Origin: Natranaeroarchaeum aerophilus
GTDB lineage: Archaea > Halobacteriota > Halobacteria > Halobacteriales > Natronoarchaeaceae
Direction: 5' to 3'
DNA length: 64,000 nucleotides
Assembly (NCBI RefSeq): GCF_023638055.1
Contig: NZ_JAKRVY010000002.1
Coordinates: 1 to 64,000, forward strand
This document shows, piece by piece, positions 24,042 to 33,522 of the stretch. The notes beneath the pieces are model-generated. The model ran no database searches and was not told the origin of the DNA. It worked only from the letters and a program-made list of their open reading frames with translations. The translations under genes were made by a program, and so were the position numbers. Numbering within the stretch: the first letter of the stretch is position 1; each line of letters starts with the position of its first letter.

Positions 24042-25958
24042 ATGTCTACGGACGGAGTCGAGCATACGGTCCGGGGGTGGCTCTCCGAACTCGGCCTCGA
24101 GGGCCTGCTCGACGAGTCGACAGAGTCCCACTGTGGCTGTAGCCTGCAGTTCGAGGATCGCACGCTCGTCGTCGAGGCGGACGACTGTAGCGGCGACCTC
24201 GCAACGTCACCCGCGTGTCGCCATTCCGTCGTCGAGGAACTCGCGACGCGGGACGCCGAGGCGATCGTCGTCTACTCGGAGGGATTGAAACATCGCTACG
24301 ACAGTGCCGGCACCGGCTTTTTCGGGGCTGCTGGACGGTTCGTCGAGCTGCTCGGCGATCGCGACGACGTGCTGGCCCGTGACGTGGCCCGGGATCCGAT
24401 CGGTGCCGGCACCCAACTGGAGACCAGGGTCGATGCTATCGGCGACGTGGCGCTCGAATCCGGGCTCCTCGACGCCATCGCGGGGGTCGATACGTATGCG
24501 GACGTGTTCGCCCCGCGCGTGGGACTGGAGATCGCGTACTACTACGTCGACCGCTCGATCGACGACTCCGCACGGCTCCAGGACGTCCGGGAACTGGAAA
24601 CCGGGAGTACGGCACGGATCTACGAGCGCGAGGACCGGTTGCCGCTGTACGCCCTCGACATCGTGGATCTCTCGCTATCGCCGGAGGAACGTGACCTCGT
24701 CGTGGGGGGCTACGAGGCGATCGCGGAAGGCTGGGTCGAGGGGGATCGTGCCCCCTCCCGGGCGATCGAGTTCGTCTCCGACGACCCCGTCGACCCGAAG
24801 CTGACGACCGTCCTCGAAAAGCATACCGAGGGGTACGGGATCCTCGAGGATCTGTTTTCCGACCCGGCAGTTACGGACGTGTACGTCACCTCGCCGGTGA
24901 CGAACAACCCGCTTCGCGTAGAACTCGACGGCGAGGCCATGGAGACGAACGTCCATCTCACCGAGCGGGGCGCGAAGGCACTTGCCTCGCGAGTGCGCCG
25001 GACCAGTGGCCGGGCCTTCTCGCGAGCGAAGCCGACGATCGATGCGACTGCCTCGCTTGCAAACGGTCGCGGCCTGCGGATCGCGGGCGTCACTGACCCG
25101 GTAGCAGACGGCATCGGCTTCGCGTTCCGCGAGCAGTCCGACGACCGGTTTACGATTCCCGGCCTGGTCGCAAACGGGACGATGCCCGCCGAGGTCGCAG
25201 GCTTCCTGTCGACCGCGATCGAGCGCAACGCGGCCACGATGATCGCGGGGACGCGCGGCTCCGGGAAGACCACACTGCTCGGGACCCTGCTCTACGAGGT
25301 AACGCCAGAAACCCGGACGGTCGTAATCGAGGATACGCCGGAGCTTCCGGTTGGGCCGCTCCAGTCGGTCGGCCGTGACGTGCAGGCGTTACGGACTGGG
25401 ACGGGCGACGGACCGGAGATTTCGCCCGCCGACGCTCTGCGGACCGCGCTACGTCTCGGCGATGGTGCGCTGGTCGTCGGAGAGATCCGGGGCGACGAAG
25501 CCCAGGTGCTCTACGAGGCGATGCGCGTCGGCGCGAACGCCAACGCAGTGCTCGGGACGATCCACGGCGACGGGGGCGATGAGGTGTACGAGCGGGTCGT
25601 CTCCGATCTTAACGTCGAGCCGTCCTCGTTCGGTGCGACCGACCTTGTCGTCACGGTGCAAGCGTACGGGACAGAAGATGGGCGGAGTCGGCGGGTCGCC
25701 CGGATCGAGGAGGTGCTGGGCGATGGCGACGAGATCTGGTTCGAGCCGCTGTACGAACTCGACGGCGAGACGGCAGCAGCGACCGGACGGATCGATCGGG
25801 GGGAGAGTCGCTTTGTCAACGAGATGGCCGGACCGACCGAGGAGTACGCCGATGTCCGTGCGGCGATCGCCGAGCGGACCGAACGGATCGAACGACTGGC
25901 CGCCGACGGCCGGCTCTCGCCGGAGGAGGTAGCATCGGCGTATATGGATCGAGGGTGA
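24042..25958 (+). CDS. pilB: type II/IV secretion-system ATPase (PilB/TadA type)
   Basis: A 638-residue hexameric motor ATPase of the archaeal filament family. The N-terminal third is a haloarchaeal extension with a Cys pair (ESHCGCSLQF) and a later Cys (SPACRHS). The core has Walker A AGTRGSGKTTLLG near residue 400, the Asp box VIEDTPELPVG, Walker B ALVVGEIRGDEA near residue 474 and the His box GTIHGDGGDE. It powers assembly of type-IV-like pili. The stop overlaps the start of the membrane partner by four bases. It is not the archaellum FlaI: no fla genes are nearby. Confidence 0.94.
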   Translation: MSTDGVEHTVRGWLSELGLEGLLDESTESHCGCSLQFEDRTLVVEADDCSGDLATSPACRHSVVEELATRDAEAIVVYSEGLKHRYDSAGTGFFGAAGRFVELLGDRDDVLARDVARDPIGAGTQLETRVDAIGDVALESGLLDAIAGVDTYADVFAPRVGLEIAYYYVDRSIDDSARLQDVRELETGSTARIYEREDRLPLYALDIVDLSLSPEERDLVVGGYEAIAEGWVEGDRAPSRAIEFVSDDPVDPKLTTVLEKHTEGYGILEDLFSDPAVTDVYVTSPVTNNPLRVELDGEAMETNVHLTERGAKALASRVRRTSGRAFSRAKPTIDATASLANGRGLRIAGVTDPVADGIGFAFREQSDDRFTIPGLVANGTMPAEVAGFLSTAIERNAATMIAGTRGSGKTTLLGTLLYEVTPETRTVVIEDTPELPVGPLQSVGRDVQALRTGTGDGPEISPADALRTALRLGDGALVVGEIRGDEAQVLYEAMRVGANANAVLGTIHGDGGDEVYERVVSDLNVEPSSFGATDLVVTVQAYGTEDGRSRRVARIEEVLGDGDEIWFEPLYELDGETAAATGRIDRGESRFVNEMAGPTEEYADVRAAIAERTERIERLAADGRLSPEEVASAYMDRG

Positions 25959-27691
25959 CGATGCACGTGAAACACACGGGGTTGCGGGGACTGGCCACGC
26001 TGTATCCCTACGAGGTCGACGCTAGCGAGGAACTGGTCGACTCGGTGCGATTTATCGACGCGCCGTACGACGCGGAGACGGTAGTCCGTGCGGGCTATGG
26101 TGCGGGGGTCCTCGGCGGACTGGCACCGTTACCGCTCGTACTGTTCGATATTCCGTTCCTCTTCGTGGGTGTGTTCGTCGTAACGTGCGCGCTCGCGGCG
26201 GTTCACGGTGTCCACTCGTGGCCCCACCTCGCCGCGGCGTTTCGGCGGACCGAGGCACTCGGCGAGACGCCGAACCTCATCGGGCGGACGGTCCTGCGGA
26301 TGCAGATCCAACCCTCTCTGGAGAACGCAGTCAGGTTCGCGGCCGACACTGGCGACGGGCCGCTCTCGCGGAGCCTCGGGGCTCACTTCAAACGATCGAA
26401 GGGGACGCCCCACGCCGGATTGCTCTCCTTTTCGGACGAGTGGTCGGAGTACTTTCCGGCACTCCGGCGCTCCTCGACGCTGCTGTCGACGGCACAGGAT
26501 GCCCCTGAGGGCGAGCGTGCCCGCACGCTCGATCGATCGCTATCGGCGATCCTCAACGGCACGAGAAGTCAGATGGCGGAGTTTACTGCCTCGATCCGCG
26601 CGCCGACGACGATGTTGTTCGCGTTTGGCATCCTGCTTCCATTATCCCTGATTGCGCTGGTGCCTGCCGCGCCGATGGCTGGCATCTCACTCAATATCTG
26701 GATCTTCGTCCTGCTGTACAACGTGGTGTTACCGTTGTCGCTGATCGCCGCGTCGCTGTGGCTACTGGTGCGCCGTCCGGTGGCATTCCCGCCGCCGCAG
26801 ATCAGCCGCGATCATCCCGATCTTCCGGATCGACTCTGGATCCGGGCCGGCTGGGGTGTTTTCGTTGCGGTCTGTGCGTACCTCGTCATCGAAGCCGTCG
26901 GTCCGGGCTATCTCTCGCTGATTGGTGCACTCGGTATCGGAACTGGTGTCGCCCTACTGGCGATCTACAGCCCCGTCCTGACGCTTCGCAATCACGTTCG
27001 GGACGTTGAGGAGCATCTTACCGACGCGCTGTATATCGTCGGTCGACAGGTATCGGAGGGCGAGTCAGTCGAATCGGCGATCGATCTCGCCGCCGAACGC
27101 GTCCCCGCCGAGACCGGCGATGTCTTCGATCATGCGGCTGGCGTCCAGCGACGACTCCACACCGGCGTCGAGGAGGCGTTTCTCGGCACCTACGGCGCGC
27201 TCCGGGACGTCCCGAGTCAGCGAGCGCGGAGCATGGCTGCCCTGCTCGCCATCGCTGGCGAGGAAGGCAAGCCTGCGGGACGCGCAATCGTCTCGATGGC
27301 CGACCATCTCGAAGAGCTAGAGGAGGTCGAGGCCGAGACGAAACGCGAGCTCGTCCAGGTCACCAGCACGCTGGACAACACTGCCGCGTACTTCGGGCCG
27401 ATGGTCGGCGGCGCGACGGTCGGCATGGCCGAAATGCTCAGTGCCGAGGACTTCGAGATGGCTCAGGGACTCGGTGATGCGACGACGCTGGCTATCGAGA
27501 ACCTTGGCGTGGTTGTGGCTATCTATCTGATCATGCTTGCGTTCATTATGACGCCGCTGTCGTACGCGCTCCGATACGGGATGGACCGAACGCTGTTCGC
27601 GTATCATATCGGGCGAACGCTGCTGTCGTCGATGGTCCTGTTCGTGCTGACTGTCGGGTTGATCGACGTGGTGCTCGTTGGTCCGATGTGA
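25955..27691 (+). CDS. pilC: type IV pilus/secretion platform membrane protein (PilC/TadC type)
   Basis: A 578-residue integral membrane protein, the platform on which the PilB-type ATPase acts. Two T2SSF-like halves are visible. Membrane segments occur around residues 45-90, 210-275 and 295-345, and again near 500-530 and 550-578. Cytoplasmic helical loops lie between them (RTVLRMQIQPSLENAVRFAA in the first half; ALYIVGRQVSEGESVESAID in the second). This duplicated form is typical for haloarchaeal PilC. It is translationally coupled to the ATPase by a four-base overlap. Confidence 0.93.
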   Translation: MTMHVKHTGLRGLATLYPYEVDASEELVDSVRFIDAPYDAETVVRAGYGAGVLGGLAPLPLVLFDIPFLFVGVFVVTCALAAVHGVHSWPHLAAAFRRTEALGETPNLIGRTVLRMQIQPSLENAVRFAADTGDGPLSRSLGAHFKRSKGTPHAGLLSFSDEWSEYFPALRRSSTLLSTAQDAPEGERARTLDRSLSAILNGTRSQMAEFTASIRAPTTMLFAFGILLPLSLIALVPAAPMAGISLNIWIFVLLYNVVLPLSLIAASLWLLVRRPVAFPPPQISRDHPDLPDRLWIRAGWGVFVAVCAYLVIEAVGPGYLSLIGALGIGTGVALLAIYSPVLTLRNHVRDVEEHLTDALYIVGRQVSEGESVESAIDLAAERVPAETGDVFDHAAGVQRRLHTGVEEAFLGTYGALRDVPSQRARSMAALLAIAGEEGKPAGRAIVSMADHLEELEEVEAETKRELVQVTSTLDNTAAYFGPMVGGATVGMAEMLSAEDFEMAQGLGDATTLAIENLGVVVAIYLIMLAFIMTPLSYALRYGMDRTLFAYHIGRTLLSSMVLFVLTVGLIDVVLVGPM

Positions 27692-27744
27692 GACTGACAG
27701 GATAAATTATTTCTACTATTTCCACATAAGTTCATTTCTATATC

Positions 27745-27756
27745 AAAATATAAATA
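27745..27756 (+). promoter_or_regulatory. TATA-like box for the ectodomain gene set
   Basis: AAAATATAAATA centred about 27 bases before the ATG at 27778, within an 85-base AT-rich gap. It is the most AT-rich promoter in the cluster and probably drives the four following genes as one unit. Confidence 0.55.
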
Positions 27757-27777
27757 TCGGCGTTCAGTACAGGCGGT

Positions 27778-28857
27778 ATGGACTTCGAGGCTCCGGTCGA
27801 CGCCTGGTACGTCTTCATTGCGGTCGGGATCGTGAGCGTCGCGCTTGCGGGACTGGCACTGGGGGTCTCGACTGGTGTTCCACCTGACGCTCAGGAGGGA
27901 GCTAACGCCATCGAAGGTGCGACCAGCGCCGAGTACACCGCAAGTGCAAGCCACGAGCACGACGCGGAGACAGTGATCGTCGAACGTAGCACGATCACCA
28001 TGGAGAACGAACACGGTGAGGCACACGCATCGTTCTCCTACGGCACGGTCGTCGCGGTGAACGGGGACGAGCGGCTGGAGGATATCGTCAACGGCCAGTC
28101 AGTCGAGGCGGCCTACGAGGACGAGTTCGCCGACCCCCACACCGATGCCACAGCGGAGCTTTTCGCCGATATCCAGGCTGCCGATGCAGACAACACGGGT
28201 GACCCGATCGCCTCAAACGGGGAACTGCAGGCCAGAACGATCCCCGTTGAAGAGGACTCGACAGCCGGTATTCGTGTGCGGACGACCAACAACGACGAGT
28301 TCGTGCGTAACCTCGCCGACGAATCCGACGAGTTCAGCGCGCACGAAGTCTCGCTGCCGGAACGGCTGGAACTCGACGTGACCGGGGAGCAGTCGGATAT
28401 CGAGGTTACCGTCGAGGGAGAACAGTTCGTCGATGCTGTCGAGGTTGAGACGATCGACGGGTTCTGGTCGAACCTGTTCAACAGTGTTTCGTGTACGATC
28501 ACACGGGGATACTGGTGTGATGAACCACCGGAGGTGGTCCCGAACCACCAGACTACGGACCAGTTCGACGCCGGGGAGTTCTACGGTGCGCCCGACCCTG
28601 TCGAAGTCAACCTGTCGACGATCGACTTCGACGACGTTGAGGAGGCTGACCAGGATACGGTCGAAATCTGGGGCGGGACGTACGACCTCGACGTCGAGGT
28701 CGAAGGATCCGGGTTCGAGAACTGTTCGGGAACGGTCACGCATTCAAACGACTGGACCGAGCTCTGTGGCCCTGACCTGACGCTCGATGCGTTCGACGAC
28801 CCACACTGGCACGATGACCGCGGAGGTGTTCATTATGTCACGCTGGTCGAAGTCTAG
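27778..28857 (+). CDS. anchored extracytoplasmic protein of filament cluster (DUF7283-like)
   Basis: A 359-residue protein. A membrane helix at about residues 9-29 (WYVFIAVGIVSVALAGLALG) is preceded by the short MDFEAPVDA. The rest is an acidic ectodomain with Cys residues late in the chain (NSVSCTITRGYWCDEPP and NCSGTVTHSNDWTELCG), which could pair as disulfides outside the cell. From memory the opening matches haloarchaeal DUF7283; this is not verified. It is the first of four overlapping genes for anchored or pilin-like proteins. Its end overlaps the next gene by 23 bases. Confidence 0.82.
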   Translation: MDFEAPVDAWYVFIAVGIVSVALAGLALGVSTGVPPDAQEGANAIEGATSAEYTASASHEHDAETVIVERSTITMENEHGEAHASFSYGTVVAVNGDERLEDIVNGQSVEAAYEDEFADPHTDATAELFADIQAADADNTGDPIASNGELQARTIPVEEDSTAGIRVRTTNNDEFVRNLADESDEFSAHEVSLPERLELDVTGEQSDIEVTVEGEQFVDAVEVETIDGFWSNLFNSVSCTITRGYWCDEPPEVVPNHQTTDQFDAGEFYGAPDPVEVNLSTIDFDDVEEADQDTVEIWGGTYDLDVEVEGSGFENCSGTVTHSNDWTELCGPDLTLDAFDDPHWHDDRGGVHYVTLVEV

Positions 28858-29332
28858 GGCCCAGACCGAGCCGTTCGCGGCGATCATCTCCGTGGGGATG
28901 CTGGTGATCGGCATCGGGATCTTCGCAGTGTACATGGGCGGACTGGTGCCCAACAGCGGCCAGTCCGCGACAGCCGACCAGACGATCGATCTGGTCTGGA
29001 ACGATATCGAGGAGGACGGAACCTTCTACGGCCACGACGACGGTGAGCAGGTGCTGACTGACTCGGTTACGGCGGACGCGCTCCCGGCCGGTGCCACGGT
29101 GTACGTTCGTGTCACCGCCATCGACGAGGACGGCCAGGAGTACGAGGCGTCGGCCGGGTTCCCGTCGGGCTATCCGGACGATACGAGCGTGCTGGACGTG
29201 TGGACGCTGGAAGATGACGTCGAATCCGAGGGGATCCCCGAGCGCGCGTCGGTCGCGACCAGAACGATCCCGATCACCGTCGAGAACCGGGCCAACACCC
29301 GAACCGGCACGCTGGAGGTCGCTGTATGGTGA
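28835..29332 (+). CDS. pilin-like protein of filament cluster (DUF7285-like)
   Basis: A 165-residue protein starting SRWSKSRAQTEPFAAIISVG, where the basic leader, a QTEPFAA turn and the following hydrophobic helix (to about residue 35) resemble archaeal pilin-type N-termini. The ectodomain is acidic and beta-rich, with no Cys. I chose the ATG at 28835 because it places the helix at the N-terminus; the frame is open 16 codons upstream inside the preceding gene. It overlaps the next gene by seven bases. It may be a major or minor subunit. Confidence 0.82.
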   Translation: MSRWSKSRAQTEPFAAIISVGMLVIGIGIFAVYMGGLVPNSGQSATADQTIDLVWNDIEEDGTFYGHDDGEQVLTDSVTADALPAGATVYVRVTAIDEDGQEYEASAGFPSGYPDDTSVLDVWTLEDDVESEGIPERASVATRTIPITVENRANTRTGTLEVAVW

Positions 29333-30381
29333 GCCGACGCGGTATCTCGACCGTGATGGACATCGCGCTGGCGCTGTTGCTGATCAGCGCATCGGTCCTG
29401 CTGATCGGAACCTTCCTCGCGGCCGACGAGGAGTCGATCGACGACGACCGTGGCGAACGGGCGCTCCAGAGTCTGATGGGATCGACGACGACGATCACCT
29501 ACGACGTGAGCGCGCCCAACGAGAACGGCCACGCCGCGACCGACAGCGACAACTTCGAGCTGCCGGAGAATATCGACGACAGCGACGTCGAAGAGCTACA
29601 CGAGATCACCACCTACGGCTCGTCGACGGCGCTTTTGTCCGAGGCTGCGCTGACGAATCTGGAGATCGAGGACACGGAGCTGTTCGCGTACGGCCACGAC
29701 GTCGAACGTTCGGTTGAGAGCGCCATTCAGGGCCAGCACGTCGGCACCGAGGGGACAGTGTACGTGGTCGCAACGTGGGAACCCTACGAGGGGTCGTCGA
29801 TCGGGGGCACCGCGACGGTCGGCGATCCGCCGCGGAGTTCGGTCGACACGTCGACCGCGACAATGGAGGCGTCGAGTCCGACAGGGGCAGTCGATCCGGA
29901 TCTGCTCGCCGAGCAGTTCCGCGAAGGTGAGGAAGGAACACACGACAGAGGCGGCGTGGATGACGGCTTCGATGCGATCGGCGGTGCGATCGGCGACCAA
30001 ATGGTCGAGGGGTACTTCCCGCCGGAACAGACCCAGTACACCCTCGAATCAACGCTCAGCGAGAACGCGGTGACGCTATACAACTATCGACAGATGGCCG
30101 ACGTTGCGGGCGTCGAGATCGAGGATGAAATCACCGAATCGCCACCGAACGCCACCGAAGCCAACGAGGTGCTGGTCGGTGACTTTGGCGACGCCGGGAT
30201 GGGAGCGGTGATCGCCGAGGATCTCCGTGACAGCGACGCCGGTGACCGCATCCAGGCGACGTACGACGAGATGGATCAAGAGGACGTGAGTGAGAGCGAA
30301 CGGGACGAAGCGCTCGCGCAAACGATCGAGGAGACCGTCTCGACGGGGACGATCGATATCACGGTACAGACCTGGGAGTAA
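29326..30381 (+). CDS. pilin-like protein with long ectodomain (DUF7284-like)
   Basis: A 351-residue protein. VSRRGISTVMDIALALLLIS opens it; the basic RRG followed by ISTV and a hydrophobic helix is the classic archaeal pilin/pseudopilin pattern. The ectodomain is acidic and contains a helical middle (LLSEAALTNLEIEDTELFAY) and a flexible linker around residues 170-210. The final base of its stop codon is the first base of the next gene's ATG (TAATG). An ectodomain of over 300 residues is far longer than in ordinary pilins, which suggests a tip or adhesion role or an assembly subunit. Confidence 0.82.
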   Translation: MVSRRGISTVMDIALALLLISASVLLIGTFLAADEESIDDDRGERALQSLMGSTTTITYDVSAPNENGHAATDSDNFELPENIDDSDVEELHEITTYGSSTALLSEAALTNLEIEDTELFAYGHDVERSVESAIQGQHVGTEGTVYVVATWEPYEGSSIGGTATVGDPPRSSVDTSTATMEASSPTGAVDPDLLAEQFREGEEGTHDRGGVDDGFDAIGGAIGDQMVEGYFPPEQTQYTLESTLSENAVTLYNYRQMADVAGVEIEDEITESPPNATEANEVLVGDFGDAGMGAVIAEDLRDSDAGDRIQATYDEMDQEDVSESERDEALAQTIEETVSTGTIDITVQTWE

Positions 30382-33300
30382 TGACACGAGACACATCGGA
30401 GCGACGAACGGTATCGTTTGCGGACGACCAGCGAGCACGTATTCCCTTCGCGATGATCGGGCTGTTACTGCTCGTCGGCAGTGTCGGGATCGTCGCGACG
30501 CTCGAACAGCGATCGGATCCGACGATCGATCAGGACGCCGATCTGGTGATGGACCAGACCCAGACCGCGGCACAGAGCGAGCTGCGGACTGCTGTCCTCG
30601 ATGCGACACAGACCGCCGGTAGTTCCCCGATCAACAGCACCACAGCTAGCGATGTCGACGCGATCGACGATGCGGACACACAGGAGGAGGCGTTCAGACA
30701 GTACGTCAAGCTACTCGTTTACGTGGAGGCGGTCGATCGGCTCCCCGAAGCGGGACAGAGCCTCGACGACGATGCACAGTCGGACGTCTCGCTCGAACCG
30801 GTGACGATCAACGGCAGTGCCAGCCATATCGACGCCGGGTCGGCGGTGACCTCGGACGAAGCGATCGACAGGGTGTCTCTCGAGATCGGCCAGCACGACC
30901 ACAGTGTCGAAGAGGGCGTTGTCAACGCCGAAATAGAGGGCGTCGAGATCGATGCGACCGTCGACGGGACGGCGTTACCGACCGAGGAACGGTCGGTCAG
31001 TGTCAGCGTGGGGACGCCGGTGTTCGAGCTCAACGAGCAGATGAACGAGTACGAGTCCGAACTCAACATGGGCTTTTTTGACGGAGACGGTCCCGATCCG
31101 TCGGACCCGGACGGGCTTGGCCAGGAGATGGCGTTGCGGCTGTATCCGACCTCCTACATGAAAGCCAGCTGGGACCGGTTCGCTGAGAACACCAAGTCGC
31201 CGGACGATCACAACTTCGAGGAGGTGATCGACACCGATCATACGGAGGTGCTCGTCAACCACGCCATCTTCTCCGTTCAGGAAGACACGTTCGGTACGCG
31301 GGATCCGTACGCCGACCGGACGATGCGCCCACAGTACCTGTGCATGGCGATCGACTTCGGGTCGACGGCAGGGGATGTCGATACCACGATCGATGCGGAC
31401 GATGTCGACGAGCTCATTCCGGCTGAAAACGTCACGCTGACCCAGGACTACGAGAACCTGGAAAAAGCCGAGGACGGCGAGGTCGTGATCGTCGACGACG
31501 CGGAGGTCGATGTCGAAGAGGAGCTCTGTGGCGACGACGGGGTGATCAACGAGTGGGTCTTCGGCGACGAAGCGACGGGCGAACTGCCCGAGGTCCCGCC
31601 GCTTTCCGAGCTGCTGTCTGGGGGGATCGACAGTATGGGCGCAGGCGAAGTCGAGGTCGAAGTGCCGGCCGATACGCTGGGGACGGCGACGTACGTCGAT
31701 TTCAAGACGACCAACAGCACGGAGCCGTCCGAGATTCTCGAATCGAACACCGACGATCTCGAATCGGACATCGGTGAGGACCGCGATGTTGGCCTCGATC
31801 CCGACATCAGTGACGGACCCGAACGCGGCCCCGAGGCCATCATCGACGACCTGTACGAGGTCGGGGTGACGAGCGATACGGACAGCGACACCAGCGGGTT
31901 CCCGAGTGCCGAGCCGCCGGAGAACGAAACGGCGTACACGTACGACGCGACGAATTCGACGAGACGGGTAACGAGCGTGGATTCGGTCGCTGTCAGTCAC
32001 ACACCAAAACCTGACGGAACAGGTTCGAGCTACAGCGGCGAGATCCACGAGGTCACGGTCGATGCGGACGTCGACGTCGAACGCGTCGACAGCTGGGAGG
32101 CCAGAAACAAGACGCAGACGAGTCCGAACTTCACCGAAACGACGACTAACGGAACAGTCGACGTGGATGCGGACCTGTCGGTCGATGGCGAGTACAGTGT
32201 CGGCCACCTCGGTGCCCACTACGATTTCGACTACCCGGTCGCAGACCATGAGGTCCTCACCGACTTCGGCGAGGACCCCGACGCCGTGACGTTCCATCGG
32301 GCGTTCGAGGACGGACTCGTCGAAGTGACGGGTGTCGACGAGTACGACTCGGTCGAAAGCGATCTAAAGAGCGAGGTGTCCAGTGCGCTCTCATCGAGCA
32401 GCACTGGTACACTCGGTAGCTCCGCAGAGAGTGCGCTCGTCTCGACCAGCTCCACGACGCTCGACAGTGACGACGTGCTCACCGACGCCGAGCGTTCGAA
32501 GCTAATCGGGGAACTGGACGAAGAACTCGAGGCTGTCCACGGTGAGTTCGTTGGGAACTACAGTGATGAGCCCTACACAGTCCAGCTCAACGAGCTGACC
32601 GACGATACACCGCCACACGAGGCCAGAGACTACATCAAAGACGAGTTCGAGCAGGAGCTGACCTACCGCGACGCCCAGTACGCGACCCCGGAGGAGAAAG
32701 CGAAGATCCAGCAGCGTCGGGCCTACTTCGATCGGCTCCACTACTGGCTCGACGAGTTCGGCGACGACTACGACGATGAGTTGGATGAAGTGGACGATTC
32801 CGTCGACCTCGATATCCTTGACGAGTCGCTTGGCTTCGTACAGGGCTTTGCGAACGCCGATTTCGACCCGGAGCCGATGGATCTCGACGGCTCGCCGGTG
32901 CTCGATGACGCCCAGTACGAGGTGTCCGGGTCCCCGACCTATCTGACAGCGACAACTGTCGAACGGGACCAAGAGCCGGCGATCAGGGCCGCCGACGAGA
33001 CCGCAACCGACTTCGACTCCGACGGGGATGTCGACCACGATCCGCTGGCCATCAAGACTGACAACCGGACGCCCTGGCCCGGCGTCCCGATCGTCCCCCT
33101 GGTGCCGAGCAAATGGTACGCCACCGTCAACACGTGGGACGTCACGGTGAAAGGCGAGTACTCGCGATTCGAGGTCAGTTCGACGGTCGGCGATCCGGCC
33201 GGCAGTGACCGCCTCACGTACGTCGCCGAGGACGCCCCTGTCGAGGTAGAGCTCTCGGACGGTGAGACCGTCGATGTCGGACAGAACGACGCGATCGACT

Positions 33301-33473
33301 TCGAGAGCTCGACCGAGGTCGTCATCATCATGCCCGGTGCGGTCGTCCAGCGTGGAGGTCCAGTTCCCGCTGTCGCCGACACCTCAGATGATGTCCCGGG
33401 AACCGGACTGGTCTTCTGTTCCGATACCTGGGAAGAAGTCGGACCGGACGCCGACTCGTCAGGCTGTGACTGA
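30381..33473 (+). CDS. very large membrane-anchored ectodomain protein (DUF7286-like)
   Basis: A 1,030-residue protein with one N-terminal membrane helix (RIPFAMIGLLLLVGSVGIVA, residues about 20-40) and a huge acidic extracytoplasmic region. It contains long helical parts (EEKAKIQQRRAYFDRLHYWL) and beta-rich parts. There are very few Cys residues, the last in VFCSDTWEE and SSGCD. From memory it matches the large DUF7286 family found with these clusters; this is not verified. It is coupled to the preceding gene by a one-base overlap and ends the cluster. A filament-tip, adhesin or outer-platform role is inferred only from location. Confidence 0.82.
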   Translation: MTRDTSERRTVSFADDQRARIPFAMIGLLLLVGSVGIVATLEQRSDPTIDQDADLVMDQTQTAAQSELRTAVLDATQTAGSSPINSTTASDVDAIDDADTQEEAFRQYVKLLVYVEAVDRLPEAGQSLDDDAQSDVSLEPVTINGSASHIDAGSAVTSDEAIDRVSLEIGQHDHSVEEGVVNAEIEGVEIDATVDGTALPTEERSVSVSVGTPVFELNEQMNEYESELNMGFFDGDGPDPSDPDGLGQEMALRLYPTSYMKASWDRFAENTKSPDDHNFEEVIDTDHTEVLVNHAIFSVQEDTFGTRDPYADRTMRPQYLCMAIDFGSTAGDVDTTIDADDVDELIPAENVTLTQDYENLEKAEDGEVVIVDDAEVDVEEELCGDDGVINEWVFGDEATGELPEVPPLSELLSGGIDSMGAGEVEVEVPADTLGTATYVDFKTTNSTEPSEILESNTDDLESDIGEDRDVGLDPDISDGPERGPEAIIDDLYEVGVTSDTDSDTSGFPSAEPPENETAYTYDATNSTRRVTSVDSVAVSHTPKPDGTGSSYSGEIHEVTVDADVDVERVDSWEARNKTQTSPNFTETTTNGTVDVDADLSVDGEYSVGHLGAHYDFDYPVADHEVLTDFGEDPDAVTFHRAFEDGLVEVTGVDEYDSVESDLKSEVSSALSSSSTGTLGSSAESALVSTSSTTLDSDDVLTDAERSKLIGELDEELEAVHGEFVGNYSDEPYTVQLNELTDDTPPHEARDYIKDEFEQELTYRDAQYATPEEKAKIQQRRAYFDRLHYWLDEFGDDYDDELDEVDDSVDLDILDESLGFVQGFANADFDPEPMDLDGSPVLDDAQYEVSGSPTYLTATTVERDQEPAIRAADETATDFDSDGDVDHDPLAIKTDNRTPWPGVPIVPLVPSKWYATVNTWDVTVKGEYSRFEVSSTVGDPAGSDRLTYVAEDAPVEVELSDGETVDVGQNDAIDFESSTEVVIIMPGAVVQRGGPVPAVADTSDDVPGTGLVFCSDTWEEVGPDADSSGCD

Positions 33474-33522
33474 ACGGGAAAACAGGTTCACCAGTCCCAG
33501 TGCGGGGTAAATATTGGCCCGT

